Assembly (NCBI GenBank): GCA_020466095.1
Contig: CM035806.1
Coordinates: 119,314,421 to 119,378,420 of the forward strand
DNA length: 64,000 nt
Direction of reading: 5' to 3'
Source: Chlorops oryzae
Taxonomy: Eukaryota > Arthropoda > Insecta > Diptera > Chloropidae
The notes beneath the pieces are model-generated. The model did no database searches, was not told the origin of the DNA, and was given only the letters and a program-made list of their open reading frames with translations. Below, in pieces: positions 20,964 through 32,486 of the stretch (positions are counted from its first letter, which is position 1; each line of letters starts with the position of its first letter). The position numbers and the translations under genes were made by a program.

Positions 20964-21260
20964 ACACGTCTATATCTTAATGTTATGCTTCTTTGAATAA
21001 AAGGTTTTGGCGACTGCAATACTATTTTTGTTGACAAATGAAAAATAATGATTATTTTTTATTCCTACAATATTACGAATTTTGACCGTTTGTGTCTTCC
21101 TATAATCTCTCCACTTTCCATCATCTTTTCTTAAATTCGATCTCTACTTCTTCATTTTTTCTTTGACTTTGTTGTTTTCTTCTTTCTTTTCCATCTTTTA
21201 GCCTAAAATATAAGAACATTAAATATTATTGAAGCTTTCGTATTCGAATTTGCTCTTACC

Positions 21261-21441
21261 GTAACTCACGCGACAGATTTCAACAGCAAATAAAAGATAT
21301 GTAAACAAAATATATAGGATTTTTTTTATCACTTTTAGTTGTTAAACTTATTCTCTCTTTAGCCGCAAAAGATCTTGTACTGAAATTTTTTTTTATAATC
21401 ACCCTGGTCAAAAATTACATAAATTCGTAACTCACGCGACA
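21261..21441 (+). repeat. Spaced motif array B, right part
   Basis: GTAACTCACGCGACA starts at 21261 and 21427 (166 bp apart), in the same orientation as the four copies left of the Helitron. Confidence 0.6.
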
Positions 21442-21484
21442 TAAAAATAGACATAAAAACAAGATAAAAAATTTACAGTTATTT

Positions 21485-21790
21485 CATATGCAAGCGCTCT
21501 CTTTGCATAATGGGGCTAACATTCATAGAGTCACACGATATGTCGTCAATGTCAGCCCGGGCTGCCTCATCCACTCCGACACCATTCTCAGAGGACAGCG
21601 TCTGCGAACCTGCAATAAAAAGAAAAAAGTAACATTTCAGGAAACTGTTCTGTTAAAAATTGATAAAATAAACGAGCAGATAGAAAAGGAAGGTGCAAGC
21701 ATGATGGAGTTCCAAAAGCAGCTTATAGAGGTGGAAAGAGAGCGCAATAAAATTTTGAAAGATTTTTTTGATGCATGCCAACATAAATAA
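21485..21790 (+). pseudogene. C-terminal fragment of Harbinger Myb/SANT-like protein
   Basis: The remaining part has a serine/threonine-rich linker (RAASSTPTPFSEDSVCEPA in one frame) and, after a one-base shift in an A-run near 21628, a coiled coil: LLKIDKINEQIEKEGASMME..LIEVERERNKILKDFFDACQHK. The N-terminal Myb domain is missing, so the gene is truncated and frameshifted. Its 3' end overlaps the 3' end of the convergent transposase gene by about 70 bp, as is common in Harbinger elements. Confidence 0.5.
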
Positions 21791-22233
21791 AGTACTTACT
21801 TAAAAATTTGGAAATCGCACTTCTTATTTCCTCTGCATTAACGTTGTGGTCATTAAAAGTGTCAATGGATTGCGGTTGTTGCAGTGCAGATGCAACTTCG
21901 GTCTCATTTTGGTAATTTGCCCATGTTTGATTGATGTAGTCACTTCGTTCGTTGAGGAAGTTGTGAAGATCGCAGCAGTATTTGATAATTGCGTTGGCAT
22001 TTTTGAGATTGTTGTCAATGCCTTTACCGATTCGTCGGAATCGAGCTTTCAACTGGCCGAACGCATTTTCTACCACTCTACGAGCTTTTGAAAGATGGTA
22101 GTTTTTTTTTTTTTTTTTGAACGGGACTTGTTTATTGAATCTTCTTATTTATAAAGAACTAACAATAAGTTGTAGAATCTTAAATCTAATTTTACATAAC
22201 TTTGCAAAAGCTTTCGGTTGTAAAGTTTCTTGT

Positions 22234-22424
22234 ATAAACGTGCCTCGGAGCGGGCTTAAGAACTCATATATAGTTGTTTGTACATAATATGTGCCACGGG
22301 ATCGGGCTTAGATAATAAATTTTTATATAAGATAAACGTGCCTCGGAGCGGGCTTAAGATCTCATATATAGTTGTTTGTACATAATATGTGCCACGGGAT
22401 CGGGCTTAGATAATAAATTTTTAT
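22234..22424 (-). repeat. Tandem ~97-bp duplication in LINE 3' region
   Basis: Two direct copies of AAACGTGCCTCGGAGCGGGC to GGGCTTAGATAATAAATTTT, nearly identical, lie between the ORF2 stop and the poly(A). Tandem repeats here are common in LINE 3' regions. Confidence 0.7.
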
Positions 22425-22503
22425 TTTATTTTTTATTTTTTATTTGCATGGCGAAACAGTTTTTGCCAGCGAAGGAATTTACCGGAATCTGTTGTGTATC
22501 GAT

Positions 22504-25500
22504 TTATAGCAGAGGCCACTCAGTTGCTTCCACAGTGGTGTGGCGATCACTTCTTCGTAGCCGGGAATGTGAAGAAGTGGAGGCTAGGCATCTAGCCATT
22601 TCGTTAGGATGATTTCTAAGCTTCTCGCTATAGATTGCCTTAAATCGCGAAATTTCATCTTTAACCATGGGTACATTGAGGTCGCGGTGGATGTTTTCGT
22701 TTCGGATAAACCATGGAGCACCTGTAATTAATCTTAAAATTTTCGATTGAGCTCTTTGTATTAGTTCTACAGTCGTGGAGCTAGCGTTGCCCCATAGCTG
22801 TAGCCCGTACGTCCAAATCGGTTTGATAACACTTACGTATAAAAGCACCTTGTATTCAATGTTCAAAAGAGAGCGTGAGTTAATTAACCAATGAAGCTTA
22901 GAGGCTTTTAATTTCATGAGAGTTCGTTTGGCTTCAACGTGTTTGCGCCAAGTAAGACGTTTGTCCAAATGGAAACCTAAATAGTTTACATTGTCGGCCT
23001 GTGGTACTAAAATATTATTAATAGATACGGATGGGCAGATTCCCCTTTTAAGTGTGAATGTGACGTGCTTACATTTTTGCTCATTTACTTTTATACGCCA
23101 AAGAGCTAGCCATTTTTCAACTAATTTTAAATGCATTTGAAGGTTCCTAGCAGCTGAAATTGGGCATTTTTGCCGACTTATAATTGCTGTATCATCAGCA
23201 AAAGTAGATATTGTGGTGCTACTGCTTAAGGGAAAGTCTGTGGTGTATAATAAGTATAGGAAGGGGCCAAGAACACTTCCTTGGGGGACGCCTGCTTTTA
23301 TTTCAATGTCTTGTGTTATATGATCCTTATATTTTACCCGAAATGATCTATTTTTTAAGTAAGACGCAAGTGTTTCATGTGTATTTGGAGGGAGGAGGCT
23401 CTTAATCTTGAGAATGAGGCCTTCGTGCCAAACTCTGTCGAAGGCTTGAGCCACATCAAGAAAAACTGCGGAGCAATACTCTTTATATTCAAATGCTTTC
23501 CTTATTTCGTTTGTTACACGATTCACCTGCTCAATCGTTCCATGATTTTTTCGAAAACCAAATTGGTGAGATGGAATAATATTGCTTCCATTAATGTAAG
23601 GAGTCAACTTGGAGAGCAATGCCTTTTCAAATAGCTTTGAGAGGCATGGAAGGAGGCTTATCGGTCGATAGGACGATACTATTGTAACGTCCTTGCCTGG
23701 CTTTGGAATCATAGTGATTAATGATCGTTTCCATGCAGCCGGAAAATGTGCATATTTAATTATTGAGTTGAAAAGCTTTGTGACAAAAATTATAGCAATA
23801 AACGGCATCTCTATAATCATTTTTTGTGTTATCTGATCATGACCTGGTGCCTTTTTCGGGGACAATTGGTGTTTAATGATTTCCTTTATTTCATTTGCGT
23901 GGAAGCGAATCGGAAAATTATGAGAATTTTGTTGTAGTGAAGGAGCTTCACCATGAATTGGGGGTGGATTAGGTTGAAACACAAAGCTCAAGTGCTTTGC
24001 AAATGTAGCCGCTATTTCTTCACTACTGCGCACAGTGTTGCGAGGTGGACAAAATAGAAAAAAGTTGATGTCGGATTTTTAAAAAAATTTTGATGGCGAT
24101 TTACAGCAAATACCAGCAACTGATCAAGGCTTAAATATCTTTGAAAAATACTAATGTTTACTTATGCTTTGGAGCCTTCAAAGTGCAAACTTCAAAACCG
24201 ATGTTGCTTATGGCAAAAATATACCGAATTTATGTAGAATAAGAACTGTCGTATTTCATTTGTTTTTTAACTTATTCATAAGATTGATGACTTTTCTGAA
24301 AGCTCAACTTATTTCCTAGAGGGTAGTTTTTGTTTTGTTTTCTTTTGTTTGACATTTTAAAAGTTTCGTTATTTAGAATGAAACATAAAAGAAAATTACT
24401 CAAAATATGCGTTTTAAAAGTTTCGAAGAGGGCGAAAAGTTATGTTACAATTTGTGACTACAATTTTTAATAAGAATATATAAAAGAAAGTATGTATAAT
24501 CCAAATCAAAAAGATTTGCCTGCACCTTTTTGCAACTTTGTTTTTTACGTTGATTTTTGCAGTGGAGTCTTCAATAAAAATTGGCGAAATTTTCGAAGCT
24601 TGGTGTGCAGGGAACAATGCAAATAAGGAGCCAGCGGTGCAAATGTTTGTGAAAAACAAATTAAGCAGAGAGTTGAGTATTGAAGAGCGTAGTTAAATTA
24701 GAAATATGTGTGTTCATTTTGAAAAATTATGCTCTTGTATGAGATTGGTGCAAATTTATACGATGTTCGCGTCTTAAGTCTTTACTCTATCTCTGTTGCT
24801 TTTTATATCAGAACTGTGTACGCAAAGACTTAAGACGCGAACGTGAAAATAGTAATGAAATCCTACGTAATTAAAAGACATCCCCTAGGGCTGGACCGTG
24901 TTTTTTTATTTTTTGTGCTAAATACACATTTAAATTTTACAAATAAATATCATTCATTAATATTTTCTGAATTGTTATGCGATTTTCGGGAATTTCAAAA
25001 GTACTCTATTTACCAACTTTGAGTAGGCGTAGCACAAAAAGTGGGCGTGGTAGCAAATTGAAATAAGGTTTTTCCAATTGTGGAGCACAACAGTAAACTC
25101 TGTTCCGAATTTCAAGCCTCTAGGACTAAAATTGCGGAATTTGGGTCCCCCCTTTACATGGGGGGTGGGGGTTGGGGTGGTTCGATTTTCAAAATATTTT
25201 CAAAATTTCTTAATTTTATGAAAATAAATCTCCATGTAAAATTTCACTGGTCTAGCACAACTCCTTCTATTTTTGGCCACGAGATGTATGGAGACGCGAC
25301 ACTGTGCTGCGTGCCCAATTGCCATTGGAGTCTCTAATCGGAGATTCACCCTGTATGGGTGTTTTTAAGGTTTTGTTCGCTTTCCATAACGACAATTTTC
25401 CTAACTTATGTGGTGAAAGATTAGAAACATAATTTTGACATTCCTGATCTTTTTCTCTTTGCAGCGCTTTTCTCAGCTCTTCTGTGGCTGCCTTTAATCT

Positions 25501-26472
25501 ATGTTTGGCTTCTGGGGACCTATTTTGTTGCCATTCGCGCCTTTTCTTTCGCTTTTCTAGTACAAGTCTTTGTATTTCACTATTGGTGGTGAAATCTCTT
25601 TTTGTATTTTTATTATATGGTGGAGTTGAATTTTCTGCCGCTGACGTTAAAATAGAATTAAGTACGTTTACGGCATCTTCCACGTGATCTTTGCACTCTA
25701 TTGTGTAGCTTGTGTGTATATGAGTGGCTATATATTTTTTAAATTTGAGCCAATTTGTTTTAGAAGACGTTAGTCCGAGGACTGGCTTGGAGTGAGTGGA
25801 TGATTCCGAAAGTCGAAAATGCACAGGAGAATGATCTGAAGAAAGATCAAAGCTAGTCGTGGTTGAAACACTTGACCTATCTACTCCTTTGACAATGGCA
25901 AAGTCAATAAGATCTGGAATTTTTCTTTGGTCTGTGAGCCAGTAAGTTGGTTGGGAGGGTGACAAGAAATCGAGCCTACCACCACTATTAATTAAAGTGT
26001 TATATAGTTGTCTACCTTTTGGATTGATCAGCCGTGAGCCCCAGTGGGTATGTTTTGCATTATAGTCACCTGCAGCTAAAAATCTGTTGCCTAACGAACT
26101 AAATAGTTCTTTAAACTGCTGTTCACTTACAGGGTAGCGGGGTGGTGCATAAATAGCTGACAGAGTTAGGTTGCTGCCGTTCGTTTGTAAGCAGATGGAT
26201 GTTGCTTGCAAGTAGGTTTTAGAGTATGAATTTAAAATGAAATGTTTAATTCTGCTGCGAATTAATATACCTGTACCACCATGAGCCTTACCATCAGGGT
26301 GATTAGTTTTATAGAAGTTGAACCCGGGAATATAAAAATTGTTTTTATCTGTCAGGTGTGTCTCTGAAATGAGCATTACGTCAATTGATTTATCGGAGAG
26401 ATAGTGCATTAATTCTAGTTTGTGCTGGCCTATACCGTTAGCATTCCATGAACATATATTCAACATACTCAT
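22504..26472 (-). pseudogene. Jockey LINE ORF2 (endonuclease/reverse transcriptase), split by Transib-like element
   Basis: ORF2 nicks the target and reverse transcribes the LINE. It starts at ATG 26472, overlapping the ORF1 stop (ATGA). The APE-like endonuclease begins MSMLNICSWNANGIG and shows ISETHL, GGTGILIR, AGDYNAKHTHWGS and SSDHSPV. The reverse transcriptase (24030-22504) has SYRPISLLP, AFDRVWHEGL, AGVPQGSVLGP and the catalytic FADD in TISTFADDTAII. The only interruption is the element at 24031-25306 with its 5-bp duplication. Removing the element and one CTGCG joins the two halves in frame (WARSSEEIAA) into about 895 codons without a stop, the usual length for the clade. Confidence 0.9.
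24031..25306. mobile_element. Transib-like element with RSS-like ends
   Basis: A 1276-bp element inserted in LINE ORF2, flanked by a 5-bp duplication CTGCG (24026-24030 and 25307-25311). Both ends start CACAGTGTYGCG. CACAGTG is the heptamer of vertebrate V(D)J recombination signals, and Transib transposons have CACWRTG-like ends and 5-bp GC-rich duplications. A nonamer-like ACAAAATAG follows 11 bp after the left heptamer, and CCAAAAATA follows 23 bp after the right one. No transposase frame is present, so it is non-autonomous. A hairpin with AGTCTTTGC-type arms lies at 24764-24845. Confidence 0.75.
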
Positions 26473-28040
26473 TTTTGAGAGATAAGAATTTGGAGCATTT
26501 GGTTTTGCGTCCGCACTAACTCCTGTAGTGTAGTTTGCATTGATGCCATAAATTGTGACATACATTGCGTCAAATTGAAAATCAAATTTTCCAAACTGCT
26601 ATTCAGTTGTTTTGGTACATTCTGTGCGTTATTTACACCAGATTTTAAAGCATCAGCGTAGGATAAGCTGGGATTGACAGACGGAATTGATTTGGCTTGC
26701 GTTTGAGCCGATGAACGAGTTAGAAATACTTGCTTTTGAGAATTACAGGCGGCTTCTTTCTGTAAAACCAAACGATTTTTAAGCTCCTTATAAATAGGGC
26801 AGCCCCTGTAATTAGCTGTGTGGTTTCCGCCACAATTACTACACTTTTTCGAAATAAGATCGTTGCTACTCTTGTTATTGCAGACAGAAGAGTGATGAAA
26901 CTCTCCACATATGACGCATACTACGCGTAAGGTGCAGTATGTCTTTGTATGACCATACTCTTGGCAATTTGTGCATTGCACAGGTCCGCTACGTTTAAGC
27001 GGTTCTTCTACTGAAATCCTACGGCTTAGAAGATACTGTAAACTATATACAGGGTGATTCTCATTTTTCCTTAACTTTACAGCATCAGGGCAGAGTTCAA
27101 TTTTGAACATGGGCTGAGGGACTTTCTGTCTATTTATTATATTAATTACATGCTTGACCTGGAAGCCCTTTTCTTCCAAGGCCTGCTTAATTTCAGATGG
27201 CTCTATATCTGATTCAAGGCCTTTTATTACAACAGAAATGCCTTTGCTGCTCTTTAGTTGGTAAGTATAAAAACTCTTTTTGCTGTCTTCTAAGTTTTTA
27301 GCGACAATTCTATAATTTCTTTCATTATAAATTTGGATTTTTGTCTCGTGAATATTCCCACGAGTTAATGGCACGATATGGAAGCTATCTTTGCCTATCA
27401 GGCGAATGAGGCTGGCAACGAGGCTATTAGAGCTCCGCTCACGCAAATAAATTGGAGGCGGTTTGAATTCTCTAGTAGGCTGATTTTCGGATGAATTATC
27501 ATTCGATTTGTCAGCTAGTGGAGCAAAACGCTTACCCGATAACATATTAGTGGGGGTGGATATGACTTCCGTTTTATTTAGTTTAGCCCTATTAGCGTGT
27601 TTTCCAGTTGGACTTCTTTTACGTTTAATTATATTAACGTAGCGATGCATGCCAATCAGCATCGCCTTCTGCTAGATTTGTTCTTTTGACTTATTGTTTG
27701 AGTTTAAAGATTCTTCTAAAGCTGCGTTACCTGAGGTCGACGCGTTTGTTGTTGTTGTAGCGCTGGTAATGGGAAGTGCTGTAGGATCAGCTAGATTTAA
27801 ATTGCCTTTTTTTATGAATTTTGGAACTGTTTCGCCGGTGGAATTGGAACGTTGCCTCTGAAAATGGCTTTTCAACATAGAAAATTGGCTGTTAGCTGCG
27901 AACTGTTGAAAACTTTCGTTGTCGCGAAGGAATTGTTTGTTGGGTAGTTGTGAAACTTGATTTATAGCATCTTCTGTAGCTAAGAACCCATGGTTTGTGT
28001 CGACGCTATTTTTTGGAGGTGAACGAGATATTGGCATCAC
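26469..28040 (-). pseudogene. Jockey LINE ORF1 (gag-like RNA-binding protein), one stop codon
   Basis: ORF1 binds LINE RNA and forms the particle. A single frame runs from ATG at 28040 to TGA at 26469 (about 523 codons), interrupted once by TAG at 27674-27672. The conserved jockey-type region (KGISVVIKGLESDIEPSEIK ... KVPQPMFKIEL) is followed by three zinc knuckles: CTNCQEYGHTKTYC, CVICGEFHHSSVC and CSNCGGNHTANYRGC. The C-terminus is a glutamine-rich helix. The lone TAG may be a mutation of CAG or AAG, or could be read through. A methionine 4 codons after it could restart translation and would keep the conserved domain and all knuckles. Confidence 0.8.
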
Positions 28041-29966
28041 TTGATCCAGCTGACAGCTGAATCAGCTGCAGCAAACAGTTGTCTCTGTCTATAATAGTGT
28101 TTTTGTAAACAAACAGGAATGAATGGATTTTGGAATATACTTAACTTTGAGGAAAATTTGATTTTAATTCCTCAACTCACTGCCCAAAAGCAGGGAATCG
28201 GCTGGACAACAATACTCAGCCGTTCGCGAGGAAATACGACTTAACTTGTAGTTTTCTGTCTAATCGGATGTCGGAATTTAAAAGTTTACTAGAGCGCTTA
28301 AAACAACACAGCCGAACGCCTTGATCACCCAGTGAACACTAAAGATGGTAGTTGAAGACTTTTTCCTTTTCAATTGCTGCGACATCAAAGGGATATGGCT
28401 TCATTACAAGATCGGAGAAACGGAAAGCCGAATCGCCCAACACCACCACAGGAACGTGTACCCCACAAATTTTTTTTTGGATCTCTTCTTCAATATTGGG
28501 CTGTCGTATAGAGGCTTCTTCAGCAACGACTTTTCAAAAATTTGGGAGTCATTGCAACGCCCCGGAGCCCCGACATTCACGTACATGAAGCGATATCTGC
28601 AGAAAAAGATTGCAATGATTACAACATATTTAAATTTCATTCACACATTTTACCTGTAATCAACCAAAGCAAAAAGAATGGTGGAGTACCAACCCTTATA
28701 ATTATGGTAATCTGTTGCATCTTCTGCTGCAGGCTTCACTTCAATGTGGCAACCATCTGCACAAAAAATTTACTTAAATGTATATTGAACACCAAACATG
28801 ATTGTATCTCATACCAATCGCTCCGAGACATTGGGGAAATCCCATGCGTTCAAACCCCTTCACGCATTCTTCCACTTTTTCTGGCGTTAGAAACTGGCTT
28901 GGTATATATTTAGGTGCTAAGGTCTTCCACACCTCTGTGCAGAAATCCTTCAAAATTTTGCATACCATTGTTTAAGATACACCAAACAGTCTGCCAACCG
29001 TTTCATACTCTGCCGATGATTTTAGCGCGTACAGAGCAATCACCTCTCGTTTTTCTAAAGGGATGCAATTCCTATAAAAGGTGTCCCTTTTGGCAATACC
29101 GTTTACTTTTGAACATAGAATTTCGAATGATTCCTTGCTCATCCGGAAGCTCTCTTTGAAGAAATTGCCATCATTTTTGGGCACATCCAGTTCCCAAAAC
29201 TTTCCGTGTCTTTGCTATTATTAGGAAACAACGTTTTATTAATAAACTAAAAAGTGCAGATGGACTTTCTTACCTTCATCCACATCTTCTTCTTTCTTTT
29301 GGATTTGAGGGAAGTTTGCAATAACATCAAAACATTTCTTCTTCGTATGTTTTGCAGTTTCCGCAATTTAAAAACCTGCAACCTTTTATCTTCGGCACTT
29401 AAATTCAAAGCCGACAGCTTTGCCATAAAATCTTGATATTTGTCGCTTGAATTATCCATTTCCATTTCACGAAATAATTGCAATTTGTGTTGCTCATGTT
29501 TTGCAATGTTGCCAAAAGCAAAACTAAAAATTCCCTACAAACTACAAAAAATTCCCTAAATTTTTTTACACATGGAAAAATTCGAAAAAAATGTATAATA
29601 TGCGCAAGGCATAATCTTGTATTGTATGATTCTTGGTAGAGTATCGATGCTGAACGATAGTTTTTACCAAAAATAATAAAATTAAGGTTATGGGCCATGT
29701 CACAGAACTCGATTTCAAAACCGTGTAAAAATTATAATCCTCCTAAATTCTTTCAGATATAGCTTTTTCTGGGTTTTCCCCTTCCAACTCCACGAGACGG
29801 GACGTTTATTTTGTTGTTTTTATTGATCGACAAGAAACTATATTCAAAATATCTCTTAATATTTAAGAATATACCACGAATTCCCTACATTTTCCCTTCA
29901 AGTGATTTTCTTACAAATGGCAACAATGCTTGCAATTGTAAATAAACAAACAGCTGTCAAACTTAA

Positions 29967-30575
29967 ATTTATCAATTTTCTCAATGCCTTCTTTAAGGAA
30001 TTTGATTAAGCTCGTTGGACATGCAGATTTATATCGGCTGGATGCTGTATATACTGACCACGAACTAAGTCAAATCCCAACTATCAAATCCGATAGAAAC
30101 ATTTTTATTGCTGGAATTCATCTATTTCAAGACCTGGCTCTAAAATAATTGACCAATTAAAAATGTTTCTGCAACAAACCATTCTCTTGCTTCTCTACAT
30201 CTATAACTTTAAACTGGTTTAACTATTTTAACAAGGGGCACGCATAGTTTTGGAGAGTAAAATTACATTTTGAATTCCTTACAAACCAAAAGAATCATCG
30301 AACAATTTTCAAAAAAAAAAAAAAATATATATATAAACATTAGGGCGGGTCGATTTGTATGGGGTAAAAAAACATGACCAAGCGTATAGCAGGAAAGTAA
30401 TCTACGGTCAATTCTAAGATATTTTGCTGAAGAAACCATAGGTCTAAAATCAAAATCGAGCTTCCGGTTTTCGACGTGAAACTTTTGATAACATATATTT
30501 CGAAAAATATGCTGAACTCAATTCGATAGATAACACAGGCCTACAACGAACAACCTTTCATAATAATAAGACACA
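29967..30575 (+). repeat. Duplicated ~0.6-kb repeat, copy 1 (uninterrupted)
   Basis: From TTTATCAATTTTCTCAATGC to CCTTTCATAATAATAAGA this stretch is nearly identical to 34784-37605, which carries two later insertions absent here. It contains the 54-codon frame at 29984-30148. It ends GGCGGGTCGATTTGTATG...CAACGAACAACC. The repeat class is unknown. Confidence 0.8.
29984..30148 (+). CDS. Unrecognised 54-residue reading frame (copy 1)
   Basis: ATG to TAA, encoding MPSLRNLIKLVGHADLYRLD and on to FIAGIHLFQDLALK. The composition looks protein-like (mixed charged and hydrophobic residues), and the frame remains open upstream of the ATG for at least 10 codons. The second copy (34802-34966) differs by one residue (H to P). 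Because the whole repeat is nearly identical, this is weak evidence for coding. It may be an exon remnant of a transposon or host gene; no family is recognised. Confidence 0.25.
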   Translation: MPSLRNLIKLVGHADLYRLDAVYTDHELSQIPTIKSDRNIFIAGIHLFQDLALK

Positions 30576-30589
30576 TAAGCAGGGATGCC

Positions 30590-31144
30590 CACCACTACAT
30601 TGAAAGCTTGCGATAGTGTGTGTGCGCATTGCACTGAAGAACGTTTTTCGCCTTTTCAGTTCTCTCTTTTTGCTTCATCCGACATAGGTCTTGCTCGTTC
30701 GCTGCCTGATGTCAGACTAAACAGGTTTCGATTTCTCAGCTTGCTTGTTGCCTTTTGTGTACGTACACAAGCATTCGCTCTCAATGCTCTGAAGCTTGCT
30801 CCGCGGGCATCAACGCACATAAGACACATAATAATAAAACACCTCGCATAAGTGGAACCGCTCGAAGTTTTAGCTAAACATCTCAGTGTTAAACACCATA
30901 TAGAAACGCGCTATAAGTGGGCCGTTTTGAGTGACGCATGAATTTAGCGCGGTTATTTTTATTTTTGTTATAACTTCGAAGTTTTTTGTTTGAAATGAAT
31001 AAAGTTAAGTTTTTACATGTTCAAAATTTAAAAAAAAAATTTGTTTCTCAAACAATTTTGTTGTAACAGTTATATTTTACTTTCCAACACAGGTTGCAAA
31101 AAAAGTGGCGTATACGATGAATTGTGAAAAATTCTGGGAATGAA
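30590..31144. other. Stretch without recognised gene
   Basis: Moderately repetitive DNA. The part with GTGTACGTACACAAGC resembles, in inverted orientation and diverged, the sequence at about 56880-57110. At about 30880-30913 the sequence CACCATATAGAAACGCGCTA matches one end of the Harbinger-like MITE at 42026-42587, so it is probably an old end fragment of that family. Confidence 0.4.
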
Positions 31145-32328
31145 AAAAAATTGGTGTCTGTAAAGTCAATTTACGGACGATAATTTTACGTGATAACGAT
31201 AAGAAAACACTCATTACGTACATAAAATGGAGCATTCAAGTTCACGTATGCTATTTTTGACGATTTTTTAAACTCCCTTAGACTTATTAATTTAAAAGTT
31301 AGAAAATAAGTCTCAGTTGGTAATTTTTTTGGCGATTTTTAATATAAGTATAAAATAAAAAATAATTAGGGATGCTCGATACCGATACGATAATATCGAG
31401 TATCGATACTTTCGTTGCAATATATCAGGATACCGATATCGATACTCCTTATACGATATATTGAAAATATCGATATTGTTCTTTCGATACTAGATAGCAT
31501 ACAATACTACAAGTGACACTTGGCTATAGCGGGAAAAAATCACCGAGACGGGTGAGGGGAGGTGGAAAAATTGTATGGAACATGGACTTTCACCACACTG
31601 TTTGGACATTCAACAAAAGCAATACAGCCGCAATAAAGTTTAGATTTTCACCAAAACGCGTGTACGTACAATGCCAGTATCACCATGGTTGCCACAATTA
31701 GTGTTTTGGGGCCAAATCTGGCTATTTATTTTTAACTTGGCGCTGTGGCTCTTTTCTATTGTATTTGGCACTTTTTTTGGCTTTCTTACGAGAGGAGCAA
31801 AATAACTCAATACCCATATTCAAAGCAAAATGTTTTTTGGTGCTAACACTTCAAATAATCGAAATCACTAATAATTAAAGCCAAAAGTGCAGCTTTAAGG
31901 ATCAGGGGACATGAAATACAAAAGATTTGCGTTTTTTATATAAAAAATAAATGTTGGCTTCTTTTTGGTCAAGTTGGCTCTTTTTATTGAATAGCGTTGG
32001 CGCTTTTATATTTCCTTAAATGGCAGCCGTGAGTATCACTAACAGACAGTCAAGAAAAAATTTCAACTCCCTATATATATGGACTATTCTCTCTGTCGCA
32101 TTCGCTCTATATAAAAAAAAATTGTATTTCAATTTGATTCTTATAGTTCAAAATTGATTTCGATTCCACCGATATATCGAATATCGGTATGGCATTATTT
32201 TTCGGTATCGCGATACCACATATCGATACTTTTCTTTCGATACGCATACCTGAAAATAATAATTTTACTTCACTTTTTATATAAAAATTGAATATTAAAG
32301 TTTTCAAAATCAATTTCATACATACATA
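31145..32328 (+). repeat. ATTGGTGTCTGTA repeat, copy 1, interrupted
   Basis: The outer parts (31145-31366 and 32253-32328) align with the uninterrupted copy at 50558-50856. Shared landmarks are CAATTTACGGACGATA, TTCAAGTTCACGTA and GGCGATTTTTAATATAAGTA. An 886-bp hAT-like MITE separates them. Confidence 0.75.
31367..32252. mobile_element. hAT-like non-autonomous element
   Basis: Ends TAGGGATGCTCGATACCG and CAGGTATGCGTATCGA, inverted and imperfect, with an 8-bp duplication AAAATAAT (31359-31366 and 32253-32260). The paralogous copy at about 50770 shows the empty site. The interior is rich in TATCGATAC-type palindromes. At about 31497-31700 it carries a diverged, truncated relative of the 931-bp element (CATACAATACTACAAGTGAC). 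No transposase is present. Confidence 0.7.
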
Positions 32329-32486
32329 TATTTTCGGACAATTTTGTTACGTTTTATATGTTAATCCGCATAATGCTTATGAGAATTGTAAGTTGAATTA
32401 ATACATACTCTATATATATATAATAAGACTCTATAACTACTAAGATGTCCAAGACTGCAATTATAATGAAGCTAAAGCGTAGGCTG

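Larger units (their letters stand above)
22104..28340 (-). mobile_element. Full-length Jockey-clade LINE
   Basis: The element has a 13-bp target duplication AAAGATGGTAGTT (22091-22103 and 28341-28353), a 3' poly(A) visible as a T-run at 22102-22118, and a complete 5' end at 28340. Without the inserted Transib-like element it is about 4.96 kb, the size of a full jockey-like LINE. It has ORF1 and ORF2 overlapping in ATGA. Only two lesions are evident: a TAG in ORF1 and the DNA transposon in ORF2. The 5' untranslated region is about 28041-28340. Confidence 0.9.
21723..29483 (-). pseudogene. PIF/Harbinger DDE transposase, interrupted
   Basis: This is a DDE_4-type nuclease that cuts and joins transposon ends. 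Exons on the minus strand: N-terminal 29483-29274, then 29214-28815, 28756-28654 and 28596 downwards. The GT-AG introns are 59, 58 and 57 bp (29215-29273, 28757-28814 and 28597-28653). Catalytic motifs are GAIDGCH (first D, across the second intron), LGDSAF (second D) and VENAFGQLKARFRR (E). The LINE insertion falls inside the conserved FNYHL/SKARRVVENAFG block. The reading continues exactly across the 13-bp duplication to 22090 and ends near 21723. Other damage: a stop where GVS is followed by TAA (near 28970) and a one-base shift at an A-run near 28465. Confidence 0.8.
21485..29500. mobile_element. PIF/Harbinger element 2, split by a Jockey LINE
   Basis: A truncated Myb-like gene (plus strand, left) and a DDE transposase gene (minus strand, right) converge in the usual Harbinger layout. 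The Jockey LINE at 22104-28340 splits the transposase. Terminal repeats were not found; the left side looks truncated because only the C-terminal part of the Myb-like protein remains. The sequence at 29500-29966 shows no recognised gene. Confidence 0.65.

Noticed and set aside
22504..24033. Separate reverse transcriptase gene starting at an internal methionine
   Set aside because: The frame joins the endonuclease half once the Transib-like element and one CTGCG are removed, so it is the 3' half of LINE ORF2.
31367..32252. Regulatory island of TATCGATA (DREF-like) sites
   Set aside because: The sites are palindromic repeats confined to the MITE, and no gene lies nearby to regulate.
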